A stretch of 64,000 bases of DNA from Peronospora farinosa. Its lineage: Eukaryota > Oomycota > Peronosporomycetes > Peronosporales > Peronosporaceae. The notes beneath the pieces were generated by a model. That model did not search any database and was not told the DNA's origin. It saw only the letters and a program-made list of their open reading frames with translations. The first letter of the stretch is position 1; the number at the start of each line of letters is the position of its first letter. Made by a program: the position numbers and the translations under genes. Shown piece by piece: positions 1 through 12,800 of this stretch. The stretch is taken from positions 305,514-369,513 of the forward strand of contig CANTFK010000993.1 in NCBI GenBank assembly GCA_947646735.1, read 5' to 3'.

Positions 1-480
1 CGACTGAGAGTGTGGGGAGACCTAAAAGACGCAAGCAAGGCAAAGAAGGCGAACGCCTTGAAGAACGTTGGTGCGCGTAACCTGCAGCTCTTCCTTGCGA
101 AAGGAACAGATGGCGAGTGTATCTCGTCTGGCTTGGAAATCGTGAAGATGCTGAAGAAGGGTGAGAAAACTGCTTATATTAAGCTCTCACGGCGGAAGAA
201 AATGAGCTGCAGGCAGAGAAATTCCTTGTGGACATTCTTGATGAAAATACCCATTACCTGTCTTGTCTCTCTTTCGCTCACGTCCTCTTAATCTGATTAT
301 CCAGCCGAAGCATACCGAAGCGAAGAGAACTTACAGGACATCCTAGGAATATTTTCGCAAGAAAAAGTTATCAATTGAATTTAGTCAGCCTATCAGAAAG
401 GAACAATGGCTTTACATCTTGGCCAAAGTATTGTCATATAAAAACAATCTTATTCGTTTGCAACCAGAAAATTTGTGTCT

Positions 481-495
481 CTTCATTCGAGAATT
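481..495 (+). promoter_or_regulatory. Possible oomycete initiator upstream of the CRN start, repeated in every unit
   Basis: CTTCATTCGAGAATT lies 19-33 bp before the CRN-type ATG. It resembles the oomycete core promoter, an initiator around TCATTY followed by a short A/T-rich flanking element. The same sequence is present in every unit, so the array may carry about 46 copies of a promoter. Spacing and motif agree with the family pattern, but the match to the flanking element is only partial and no transcript evidence is available. Confidence 0.35.
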
Positions 496-513
496 GTCTG
501 GCTCAATAAGATA

Positions 514-868
514 ATGGTAAAGCTGTTCTGCGTCATCGTTGGTATGAAGGAAAGTGCGTTTCCTGTGGACATTGATACGACTGAGAGTGTGGGGAGACCT
601 AAAAGACGCAAGCAAGGCAAAGAAGGCGAACGCCTTGAAGAACGTTGGTGCGCGTAACCTGCAGCTCTTCCTTGCGAAAGGAACAGATGGCGAGTGTATC
701 TCGTCTGGCTTGGCAATCGTGAAGATGCTGAAGAAGGGTGAGAAAACTGCTTATATTAAGCTCTCACGGCGGAAGAAAATGAGCTGCAGGCAGAGAAATT
801 CCTTGTGGACATTCTTGATGAAAATACCCATTACCTGTCTTGTCTCTCTTTCGCTCACGTCCTCTTAA
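514..868 (+). pseudogene. Frameshifted CRN (Crinkler) N-terminal domain, representative unit
   Basis: This is one of 46 equivalent copies. ATG at 514 opens MVKLFCVIVG, the typical start of CRN effectors of plant-pathogenic oomycetes. The first frame stops at 657 after 47 codons. A shift in the G-rich stretch near 585-592 moves the rest of the domain into a second frame, which holds the LFLAK motif at 665-679 and continues to a stop at 868. Near 760-764 the family-like reading moves to a third frame and then ends without the HVLVxxP motif. The LFLAK region is known to mediate CRN delivery into host cells; here translation from the ATG stops 7 bp before it. Every copy in the window shares both shifts, so they preceded amplification. 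A functional full-length effector cannot be made from a single unit. The unit could still be transcribed. Confidence 0.88.
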
Positions 869-3800
869 TCTGATTATCCAGCCGAAGCATACCGAAGCGA
901 AGAGAACTTACAGGACATCCTAGGAATATTTTCGCAAGAAAAAGTTATCAATTGAATTTAGTCAGCCTATCAGAAAGGAACAATGGCTTTACATCTTGGC
1001 CAAAGTATTGTCATATAAAAACAATCTTATTCGTTTGCAAACAGAAAATTCGTGTCTCTTCATTCGAGAATTGTCTGGCTCAATAAGATAATGGTAAAGC
1101 TGTTCTGCGTCATCGTTGGTATGAAGGAAAGTGCGTTTCCTGTGGACATTGATACGACTGAGAGTGTGGGGAGACCTAAAAGACGCAAGCAAGGCAAAGA
1201 AGGCGAACGCCTTGAAGAACGTTGGTGCGCGTAACCTGCAGCTCTTCCTTGCGAAAGGAACAGATGGCGAGTGTATCTCGTCTGGATTGGAAATCGTGAA
1301 GATGCTGAAGAAGGGTGAGAAAACTGCTTATATTAAGCTCTCACGGCGGAAGAAAATGAGCTGCAGGCAGAGAAATTCCTTGTGGACATTCTTGATGAAA
1401 ATACCCATTACCTGTCTTGTCTCTCTTTCGCTCACGTCCTCTTAATCTGATTATCCAGCCGAAGCATACCGAAGCGAAGAGAACTTACAGGACATCCTAG
1501 GAATATTTTCGCAAGAAAAAGTTATCAATTGAATTTAGTCAGCCTATCAGAAAGGAACAATGGCTTTACATCTTGGCCAAAGTATTGTCATATAAAAACA
1601 ATCTTATTCGTTTGCAAACAGAAAATTCGTGTCTCTTCATTCGAGAATTGTCTGGCTCAATAAGATAATGGTAAAGCTGTTCTGCGTCATCGTTGGTATG
1701 AAGGAAAGTGCGTTTCCTGTGGACATTGATACGACTGAGAGTGTGGGGAGACCTAAAAGACGCAAGCAAGGCAAAGAAGGCGAACGCCTTGAAGAACGTT
1801 GGTGCGCGTAACCTGCAGCTCTTCCTTGCGAAAGGAACAGATGGCGAGTGTATCTCGTCTGGCTTGGCAATCGTGAAGATGCTGAAGAAGGGTGAGAAAA
1901 CTGCTTATATTAAGCTCTCACGGCGGAAGAAAATGAGCTGCAGGCAGAGAAATTCCTTGTGGACATTCTTGATGAAAATACCCATTACCTGTCTTGTCTC
2001 TCTTTCGCTCACGTCCTCTTAATCTGATTATCCAGCCGAAGCATACCGAAGCGAAGAGAACTTACAGGACATCCTAGGAATATTTTCGCAAGAAAAAGTT
2101 ATCAATTGAATTTAGTCAGCCTATCAGAAAGGAACAATGGCTTTACATCTTGGCCAAAGTATTGTCATATAAAAACAATCTTATTCGTTTGCAAACAGAA
2201 AATTCGTGTCTCTTCATTCGAGAATTGTCTGGCTCAATAAGATAATGGTAAAGCTGTTCTGCGTCATCGTTGGTATGAAGGAAAGTGCGTTTCCTGTGGA
2301 CATTGATACGACTGAGAGTGTGGGGAGACCTAAAAGACGCAAGCAAGGCAAAGAAGGCGAACGCCTTGAAGAACGTTGGTGCGCGTAACCTGCAGCTCTT
2401 CCTTGCGAAAGGAACAGATGGCGAGTGTATCTCGTCTGGCTTGGAAATCGTGAAGATGCTGAAGAAGGGTGAGAAAACTGCTTATATTAAGCTCTCACGG
2501 CGGAAGAAAATGAGCTGCAGGCAGAGAAATTCCTTGTGGACATTCTTGATGAAAATACCCATTACCTGTCTTGTCTCTCTTTCGCTCACGTCCTCTTAAT
2601 CTGATTATCCAGCCGAAGCATACCGAAGCGAAGAGAACTTACAGGACATCCTAGGAATATTTTCGCAAGAAAAAGTTATCAATTGAATTTAGTCAGCCTA
2701 TCAGAAAGGAACAATGGCTTTACATCTTGGCCAAAGTATTGTCATATAAAAACAATCTTATTCGTTTGCAAACAGAAAATTCGTGTCTCTTCATTCGAGA
2801 ATTGTCTGGCTCAATAAGATAATGGTAAAGCTGTTCTGCGTCATCGTTGGTATGAAGGGAAGTGCGTTTCCTGTGGACATTGATACGACTGAGAGTGTGG
2901 GGAGACCTAAAAGACGCAAGCAAGGCAAAGAAGGCGAACGCCTTGAAGAACGTTGGTGCGCGTAACCTGCAGCTCTTCCTTGCGAAAGGAACAGATGGCG
3001 AGTGTATCTCGTCTGGCTTGGCAATCGTGAAGATGCTGAAGAAGGGTGAGAAAACTGCTTATATTAAGCTCTCACGGCGGAAGAAAATGAGCTGCAGGCA
3101 GAGAAATTCCTTGTGGACATTCTTGATGAAAATACCCATTACCTGTCTTGTCTCTCTTTCGCTCACGTCCTCTTAATCTGATTATCCAGCCGAAGCATAC
3201 CGAAGCGAAGAGAACTTACAGGACATCCTAGGAATATTTTCGCAAGAAAAAGTTATCAATTGAATTTAGTCAGCCTATCAGAAAGGAACAATGGCTTTAC
3301 ATCTTGGCCAAAGTATTGTCATATAAAAACAATCTTATTCGTTTGCAAACAGAAAATTTGTGTCTCTTCATTCGAGAATTGTCTGGCTCAATAAGATAAT
3401 GGTAAAGCTGTTCTGCGTCATCGTTGGTATGAAGGAAAGTGCGTTTCCTGTGGACATTGATACGACTGAGAGTGTGGGGAGACCTAAAAGACGCAAGCAA
3501 GGCAAAGAAGGCGAACGCCTTGAAGAACGTTGGTGCGCGTAACCTGCAGCTCTTCCTTGCGAAAGGAACAGATGGCGAGTGTATCTCGTCTGGCTTGGCA
3601 ATCGTGAAGATGCTGAAGAAGGGTGAGAAAACTGCTTATATTAAGCTCTCACGGCGGAAGAAAATGAGCTGCAGGCAGAGAAATTCCTTGTGGACATTCT
3701 TGATGAAAATACCCATTACCTGTCTTGTCTCTCTTTCGCTCACGTCCTCTTAATCTGATTATCCAGCCGAAGCATACCGAAGCGAAGAGAACTTACAGGA

Positions 3801-6800
3801 CATCCTAGGAATATTTTCGCAAGAAAAAGTTATCAATTGAATTTAGTCAGCCTATCAGAAAGGAACAATGGCTTTACATCTTGGCCAAAGTATTGTCATA
3901 TAAAAACAATCTTATTCGTTTGCAAACAGAAAATTCGTGTCTCTTCATTCGAGAATTGTCTGGCTCAATAAGATAATGGTAAAGCTGTTCTGCGTCATCG
4001 TTGGTATGAAGGAAAGTGCGTTTCCTGTGGACATTGATACGACTGAGAGTGTGGGGAGACCTAAAAGACGCAAGCAAGGCAAAGAAGGCGAACGCCTTGA
4101 AGAACGTTGGTGCGCGTAACCTGCAGCTCTTCCTTGCGAAAGGAACAGATGGCGAGTGTATCTCGTCTGGCTTGGCAATCGTGAAGATGCTGAAGAAGGG
4201 TGAGAAAACTGCTTATATTAAGCTCTCACGGCGGAAGAAAATGAGCTGCAGGCAGAGAAATTCCTTGTGGACATTCTTGATGAAAATACCCATTACCTGT
4301 CTTGTCTCTCTTTCGCTCACGTCCTCTTAATCTGATTAATCCAGCCGAAGCATACCGAAGCGAAGAGAACTTACAGGACATCCTAGGAATATTTTCGCAA
4401 GAAAAAGTTATCAATTGAATTTAGTCAGCCTATCAGAAAGGAACAATGGCTTTACATCTTGGCCAAAGTATTGTCATATAAAAACAATCTTATTCGTTTG
4501 CAAACAGAAAATTCGTGTCTCTTCATTCGAGAATTGTCTGGCTCAATAAGATAATGGTAAAGCTGTTCTGCGTCATCGTTGGTATGAAGGAAAGTGCGTT
4601 TCCTGTGGACATTGATACGACTGAGAGTGTGGGGAGACCTAAAAGACGCAAGCAAGGCAAAGAAGGCGAACGCCTTGAAGAACGTTGGTGCGCGTAACCT
4701 GCAGCTCTTCCTTGCGAAAGGAACAGATGGCGAGTGTATCTCGTCTGGCTTGGCAATCGTGAAGATGCTGAAGAAGGGTGAGAAAACTGCTTATATTAAG
4801 CTCTCACGGCGGAAGAAAATGAGCTGCAGGCAGAGAAATTCCTTGTGGACATTCTTGATGAAAATACCCATTACCTGTCTTGTCTCTCTTTCGCTCACGT
4901 CCTCTTAATCTGATTAATCCAGCCGAAGCATACCGAAGCGAAGAGAACTTACAGGACATCCTAGGAATATTTTCGCAAGAAAAAGTTATCAATTGAATTT
5001 AGTCAGCCTATCAGAAAGGAACAATGGCTTTACATCTTGGCCAAAGTATTGTCATATAAAAACAATCTTATTCGTTTGCAAACAGAAAATTCGTGTCTCT
5101 TCATTCGAGAATTGTCTGGCTCAATAAGATAATGGTAAAGCTGTTCTGCGTCATCGTTGGTATGAAGGAAAGTGCGTTTCCTGTGGACATTGATACGACT
5201 GAGAGTGTGGGGAGACCTAAAAGACGCAAGCAAGGCAAAGAAGGCGAACGCCTTGAAGAACGTTGGTGCGCGTAACCTGCAGCTCTTCCTTGCGAAAGGA
5301 ACAGATGGCGAGTGTATCTCGTCTGGCTTGGCAATCGTGAAGATGCTGAAGAAGGGTGAGAAAACTGCTTATATTAAGCTCTCACGGCGGAAGAAAATGA
5401 GCTGCAGGCAGAGAAATTCCTTGTGGACATTCTTGATGAAAATACCCATTACCTGTCTTGTCTCTCTTTCGCTCACGTCCTCTTAATCTGATTAATCCAG
5501 CCGAAGCATACCGAAGCGAAGAGAACTTACAGGACATCCTAGGAATATTTTCGCAAGAAAAAGTTATCAATTGAATTTAGTCAGCCTATCAGAAAGGAAC
5601 AATGGCTTTACATCTTGGCCAAAGTATTGTCATATAAAAACAATCTTATTCGTTTGCAAACAGAAAATTCGTGTCTCTTCATTCGAGAATTGTCTGGCTC
5701 AATAAGATAATGGTAAAGCTGTTCTGCGTCATCGTTGGTATGAAGGGAAGTGCGTTTCCTGTGGACATTGATACGACTGAGAGTGTGGGGAGACCTAAAA
5801 GACGCAAGCAAGGCAAAGAAGGCGAACGCCTTGAAGAACGTTGGTGCGCGTAACCTGCAGCTCTTCCTTGCGAAAGGAACAGATGGCGAGTGTATCTCGT
5901 CTGGCTTGGAAATCGTGAAGATGCTGAAGAAGGGTGAGAAAACTGCTTATATTAAGCTCTCACGGCGGAAGAAAATGAGCTGCAGGCAGAGAAATTCCTT
6001 GTGGACATTCTTGATGAAAATACCCATTACCTGTCTTGTCTCTCTTTCGCTCACGTCCTCTTAATCTGATTATCCAGCCGAAGCATACCGAAGCGAAGAG
6101 AACTTACAGGACATCCTAGGAATATTTTCGCAAGAAAAAGTTATCAATTGAATTTAGTCAGCCTATCAGAAAGGAACAATGGCTTTACATCTTGGCCAAA
6201 GTATTGTCATATAAAAACAATCTTATTCGTTTGCAAACAGAAAATTCGTGTCTCTTCATTCGAGAATTGTCTGGCTCAATAAGATAATGGTAAAGCTGTT
6301 CTGCGTCATCGTTGGTATGAAGGGAAGTGCGTTTCCTGTGGACATTGATACGACTGAGAGTGTGGGGAGACCTAAAAGACGCAAGCAAGGCAAAGAAGGC
6401 GAACGCCTTGAAGAACGTTGGTGCGCGTAACCTGCAGCTCTTCCTTGCGAAAGGAACAGATGGCGAGTGTATCTCGTCTGGATTGGAAATCGTGAAGATG
6501 CTGAAGAAGGGTGAGAAAACTGCTTATATTAAGCTCTCACGGCGGAAGAAAATGAGCTGCAGGCAGAGAAATTCCTTGTGGACATTCTTGATGAAAATAC
6601 CCATTACCTGTCTTGTCTCTCTTTCGCTCACGTCCTCTTAATCTGATTAATCCAGCCGAAGCATACCGAAGCGAAGAGAACTTACAGGACATCCTAGGAA
6701 TATTTTCGCAAGAAAAAGTTATCAATTGAATTTAGTCAGCCTATCAGAAAGGAACAATGGCTTTACATCTTGGCCAAAGTATTGTCATATAAAAACAATC

Positions 6801-9800
6801 TTATTCGTTTGCAAACAGAAAATTCGTGTCTCTTCATTCGAGAATTGTCTGGCTCAATAAGATAATGGTAAAGCTGTTCTGCGTCATCGTTGGTATGAAG
6901 GGAAGTGCGTTTCCTGTGGACATTGATACGACTGAGAGTGTGGGGAGACCTAAAAGACGCAAGCAAGGCAAAGAAGGCGAACGCCTTGAAGAACGTTGGT
7001 GCGCGTAACCTGCAGCTCTTCCTTGCGAAAGGAACAGATGGCGAGTGTATCTCGTCTGGCTTGGCAATCGTGAAGATGCTGAAGAAGGGTGAGAAAACTG
7101 CTTATATTAAGCTCTCACGGCGGAAGAAAATGAGCTGCAGGCAGAGAAATTCCTTGTGGACATTCTTGATGAAAATACCCATTACCTGTCTTGTCTCTCT
7201 TTCGCTCACGTCCTCTTAATCTGATTATCCAGCCGAAGCATACCGAAGCGAAGAGAACTTACAGGACATCCTAGGAATATTTTCGCAAGAAAAAGTTATC
7301 AATTGAATTTAGTCAGCCTATCAGAAAGGAACAATGGCTTTACATCTTGGCCAAAGTATTGTCATATAAAAACAATCTTATTCGTTTGCAACCAGAAAAT
7401 TCGTGTCTCTTCATTCGAGAATTGTCTGGCTCAATAAGATAATGGTAAAGCTGTTCTGCGTCATCGTTGGTATGAAGGAAAGTGCGTTTCCTGTGGACAT
7501 TGATACGACTGAGAGTGTGGGGAGACCTAAAAGACGCAAGCAAGGCAAAGAAGGCGAACGCCTTGAAGAACGTTGGTGCGCGTAACCTGCAGCTCTTCCT
7601 TGCGAAAGGAACAGATGGCGAGTGTATCTCGTCTGGATTGGAAATCGTGAAGATGCTGAAGAAGGGTGAGAAAACTGCTTATATTAAGCTCTCACGGCGG
7701 AAGAAAATGAGCTGCAGGCAGAGAAATTCCTTGTGGACATTCTTGATGAAAATACCCATTACCTGTCTTGTCTCTCTTTCGCTCACGTCCTCTTAATCTG
7801 ATTATCCAGCCGAAGCATACCGAAGCGAAGAGAACTTACAGGACATCCTAGGAATATTTTCGCAAGAAAAAGTTATCAATTGAATTTAGTCAGCCTATCA
7901 GAAAGGAACAATGGCTTTACATCTTGGCCAAAGTATTGTCATATAAAAACAATCTTATTCGTTTGCAAACAGAAAATTCGTGTCTCTTCATTCGAGAATT
8001 GTCTGGCTCAATAAGATAATGGTAAAGCTGTTCTGCGTCATCGTTGGTATGAAGGGAAGTGCGTTTCCTGTGGACATTGATACGACTGAGAGTGTGGGGA
8101 GACCTAAAAGACGCAAGCAAGGCAAAGAAGGCGAACGCCTTGAAGAACGTTGGTGCGCGTAACCTGCAGCTCTTCCTTGCGAAAGGAACAGATGGCGAGT
8201 GTATCTCGTCTGGCTTGGCAATCGTGAAGATGCTGAAGAAGGGTGAGAAAACTGCTTATATTAAGCTCTCACGGCGGAAGAAAATGAGCTGCAGGCAGAG
8301 AAATTCCTTGTGGACATTCTTGATGAAAATACCCATTACCTGTCTTGTCTCTCTTTCGCTCACGTCCTCTTAATCTGATTAATCCAGCCGAAGCATACCG
8401 AAGCGAAGAGAACTTACAGGACATCCTAGGAATATTTTCGCAAGAAAAAGTTATCAATTGAATTTAGTCAGCCTATCAGAAAGGAACAATGGCTTTACAT
8501 CTTGGCCAAAGTATTGTCATATAAAAACAATCTTATTCGTTTGCAAACAGAAAATTCGTGTCTCTTCATTCGAGAATTGTCTGGCTCAATAAGATAATGG
8601 TAAAGCTGTTCTGCGTCATCGTTGGTATGAAGGGAAGTGCGTTTCCTGTGGACATTGATACGACTGAGAGTGTGGGGAGACCTAAAAGACGCAAGCAAGG
8701 CAAAGAAGGCGAACGCCTTGAAGAACGTTGGTGCGCGTAACCTGCAGCTCTTCCTTGCGAAAGGAACAGATGGCGAGTGTATCTCGTCTGGCTTGGCAAT
8801 CGTGAAGATGCTGAAGAAGGGTGAGAAAACTGCTTATATTAAGCTCTCACGGCGGAAGAAAATGAGCTGCAGGCAGAGAAATTCCTTGTGGACATTCTTG
8901 ATGAAAATACCCATTACCTGTCTTGTCTCTCTTTCGCTCACGTCCTCTTAATCTGATTAATCCAGCCGAAGCATACCGAAGCGAAGAGAACTTACAGGAC
9001 ATCCTAGGAATATTTTCGCAAGAAAAAGTTATCAATTGAATTTAGTCAGCCTATCAGAAAGGAACAATGGCTTTACATCTTGGCCAAAGTATTGTCATAT
9101 AAAAACAATCTTATTCGTTTGCAACCAGAAAATTCGTGTCTCTTCATTCGAGAATTGTCTGGCTCAATAAGATAATGGTAAAGCTGTTCTGCGTCATCGT
9201 TGGTATGAAGGGAAGTGCGTTTCCTGTGGACATTGATACGACTGAGAGTGTGGGGAGACCTAAAAGACGCAAGCAAGGCAAAGAAGGCGAACGCCTTGAA
9301 GAACGTTGGTGCGCGTAACCTGCAGCTCTTCCTTGCGAAAGGAACAGATGGCGAGTGTATCTCGTCTGGCTTGGCAATCGTGAAGATGCTGAAGAAGGGT
9401 GAGAAAACTGCTTATATTAAGCTCTCACGGCGGAAGAAAATGAGCTGCAGGCAGAGAAATTCCTTGTGGACATTCTTGATGAAAATACCCATTACCTGTC
9501 TTGTCTCTCTTTCGCTCACGTCCTCTTAATCTGATTAATCCAGCCGAAGCATACCGAAGCGAAGAGAACTTACAGGACATCCTAGGAATATTTTCGCAAG
9601 AAAAAGTTATCAATTGAATTTAGTCAGCCTATCAGAAAGGAACAATGGCTTTACATCTTGGCCAAAGTATTGTCATATAAAAACAATCTTATTCGTTTGC
9701 AAACAGAAAATTCGTGTCTCTTCATTCGAGAATTGTCTGGCTCAATAAGATAATGGTAAAGCTGTTCTGCGTCATCGTTGGTATGAAGGAAAGTGCGTTT

Positions 9801-12800
9801 CCTGTGGACATTGATACGACTGAGAGTGTGGGGAGACCTAAAAGACGCAAGCAAGGCAAAGAAGGCGAACGCCTTGAAGAACGTTGGTGCGCGTAACCTG
9901 CAGCTCTTCCTTGCGAAAGGAACAGATGGCGAGTGTATCTCGTCTGGCTTGGAAATCGTGAAGATGCTGAAGAAGGGTGAGAAAACTGCTTATATTAAGC
10001 TCTCACGGCGGAAGAAAATGAGCTGCAGGCAGAGAAATTCCTTGTGGACATTCTTGATGAAAATACCCATTACCTGTCTTGTCTCTCTTTCGCTCACGTC
10101 CTCTTAATCTGATTAATCCAGCCGAAGCATACCGAAGCGAAGAGAACTTACAGGACATCCTAGGAATATTTTCGCAAGAAAAAGTTATCAATTGAATTTA
10201 GTCAGCCTATCAGAAAGGAACAATGGCTTTACATCTTGGCCAAAGTATTGTCATATAAAAACAATCTTATTCGTTTGCAAACAGAAAATTCGTGTCTCTT
10301 CATTCGAGAATTGTCTGGCTCAATAAGATAATGGTAAAGCTGTTCTGCGTCATCGTTGGTATGAAGGGAAGTGCGTTTCCTGTGGACATTGATACGACTG
10401 AGAGTGTGGGGAGACCTAAAAGACGCAAGCAAGGCAAAGAAGGCGAACGCCTTGAAGAACGTTGGTGCGCGTAACCTGCAGCTCTTCCTTGCGAAAGGAA
10501 CAGATGGCGAGTGTATCTCGTCTGGCTTGGCAATCGTGAAGATGCTGAAGAAGGGTGAGAAAACTGCTTATATTAAGCTCTCACGGCGGAAGAAAATGAG
10601 CTGCAGGCAGAGAAATTCCTTGTGGACATTCTTGATGAAAATACCCATTACCTGTCTTGTCTCTCTTTCGCTCACGTCCTCTTAATCTGATTAATCCAGC
10701 CGAAGCATACCGAAGCGAAGAGAACTTACAGGACATCCTAGGAATATTTTCGCAAGAAAAAGTTATCAATTGAATTTAGTCAGCCTATCAGAAAGGAACA
10801 ATGGCTTTACATCTTGGCCAAAGTATTGTCATATAAAAACAATCTTATTCGTTTGCAAACAGAAAATTCGTGTCTCTTCATTCGAGAATTGTCTGGCTCA
10901 ATAAGATAATGGTAAAGCTGTTCTGCGTCATCGTTGGTATGAAGGGAAGTGCGTTTCCTGTGGACATTGATACGACTGAGAGTGTGGGGAGACCTAAAAG
11001 ACGCAAGCAAGGCAAAGAAGGCGAACGCCTTGAAGAACGTTGGTGCGCGTAACCTGCAGCTCTTCCTTGCGAAAGGAACAGATGGCGAGTGTATCTCGTC
11101 TGGCTTGGCAATCGTGAAGATGCTGAAGAAGGGTGAGAAAACTGCTTATATTAAGCTCTCACGGCGGAAGAAAATGAGCTGCAGGCAGAGAAATTCCTTG
11201 TGGACATTCTTGATGAAAATACCCATTACCTGTCTTGTCTCTCTTTCGCTCACGTCCTCTTAATCTGATTAATCCAGCCGAAGCATACCGAAGCGAAGAG
11301 AACTTACAGGACATCCTAGGAATATTTTCGCAAGAAAAAGTTATCAATTGAATTTAGTCAGCCTATCAGAAAGGAACAATGGCTTTACATCTTGGCCAAA
11401 GTATTGTCATATAAAAACAATCTTATTCGTTTGCAACCAGAAAATTCGTGTCTCTTCATTCGAGAATTGTCTGGCTCAATAAGATAATGGTAAAGCTGTT
11501 CTGCGTCATCGTTGGTATGAAGGGAAGTGCGTTTCCTGTGGACATTGATACGACTGAGAGTGTGGGGAGACCTAAAAGACGCAAGCAAGGCAAAGAAGGC
11601 GAACGCCTTGAAGAACGTTGGTGCGCGTAACCTGCAGCTCTTCCTTGCGAAAGGAACAGATGGCGAGTGTATCTCGTCTGGCTTGGCAATCGTGAAGATG
11701 CTGAAGAAGGGTGAGAAAACTGCTTATATTAAGCTCTCACGGCGGAAGAAAATGAGCTGCAGGCAGAGAAATTCCTTGTGGACATTCTTGATGAAAATAC
11801 CCATTACCTGTCTTGTCTCTCTTTCGCTCACGTCCTCTTAATCTGATTAATCCAGCCGAAGCATACCGAAGCGAAGAGAACTTACAGGACATCCTAGGAA
11901 TATTTTCGCAAGAAAAAGTTATCAATTGAATTTAGTCAGCCTATCAGAAAGGAACAATGGCTTTACATCTTGGCCAAAGTATTGTCATATAAAAACAATC
12001 TTATTCGTTTGCAAACAGAAAATTCGTGTCTCTTCATTCGAGAATTGTCTGGCTCAATAAGATAATGGTAAAGCTGTTCTGCGTCATCGTTGGTATGAAG
12101 GGAAGTGCGTTTCCTGTGGACATTGATACGACTGAGAGTGTGGGGAGACCTAAAAGACGCAAGCAAGGCAAAGAAGGCGAACGCCTTGAAGAACGTTGGT
12201 GCGCGTAACCTGCAGCTCTTCCTTGCGAAAGGAACAGATGGCGAGTGTATCTCGTCTGGCTTGGCAATCGTGAAGATGCTGAAGAAGGGTGAGAAAACTG
12301 CTTATATTAAGCTCTCACGGCGGAAGAAAATGAGCTGCAGGCAGAGAAATTCCTTGTGGACATTCTTGATGAAAATACCCATTACCTGTCTTGTCTCTCT
12401 TTCGCTCACGTCCTCTTAATCTGATTATCCAGCCGAAGCATACCGAAGCGAAGAGAACTTACAGGACATCCTAGGAATATTTTCGCAAGAAAAAGTTATC
12501 AATTGAATTTAGTCAGCCTATCAGAAAGGAACAATGGCTTTACATCTTGGCCAAAGTATTGTCATATAAAAACAATCTTATTCGTTTGCAAACAGAAAAT
12601 TCGTGTCTCTTCATTCGAGAATTGTCTGGCTCAATAAGATAATGGTAAAGCTGTTCTGCGTCATCGTTGGTATGAAGGGAAGTGCGTTTCCTGTGGACAT
12701 TGATACGACTGAGAGTGTGGGGAGACCTAAAAGACGCAAGCAAGGCAAAGAAGGCGAACGCCTTGAAGAACGTTGGTGCGCGTAACCTGCAGCTCTTCCT

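Noticed and set aside
475..513. Extension of the 47-codon CRN frame to a start at 475
   Set aside because: The upstream start would be GTG, which eukaryotes rarely use, and MVKLFCVIVG at 514 is the family start.
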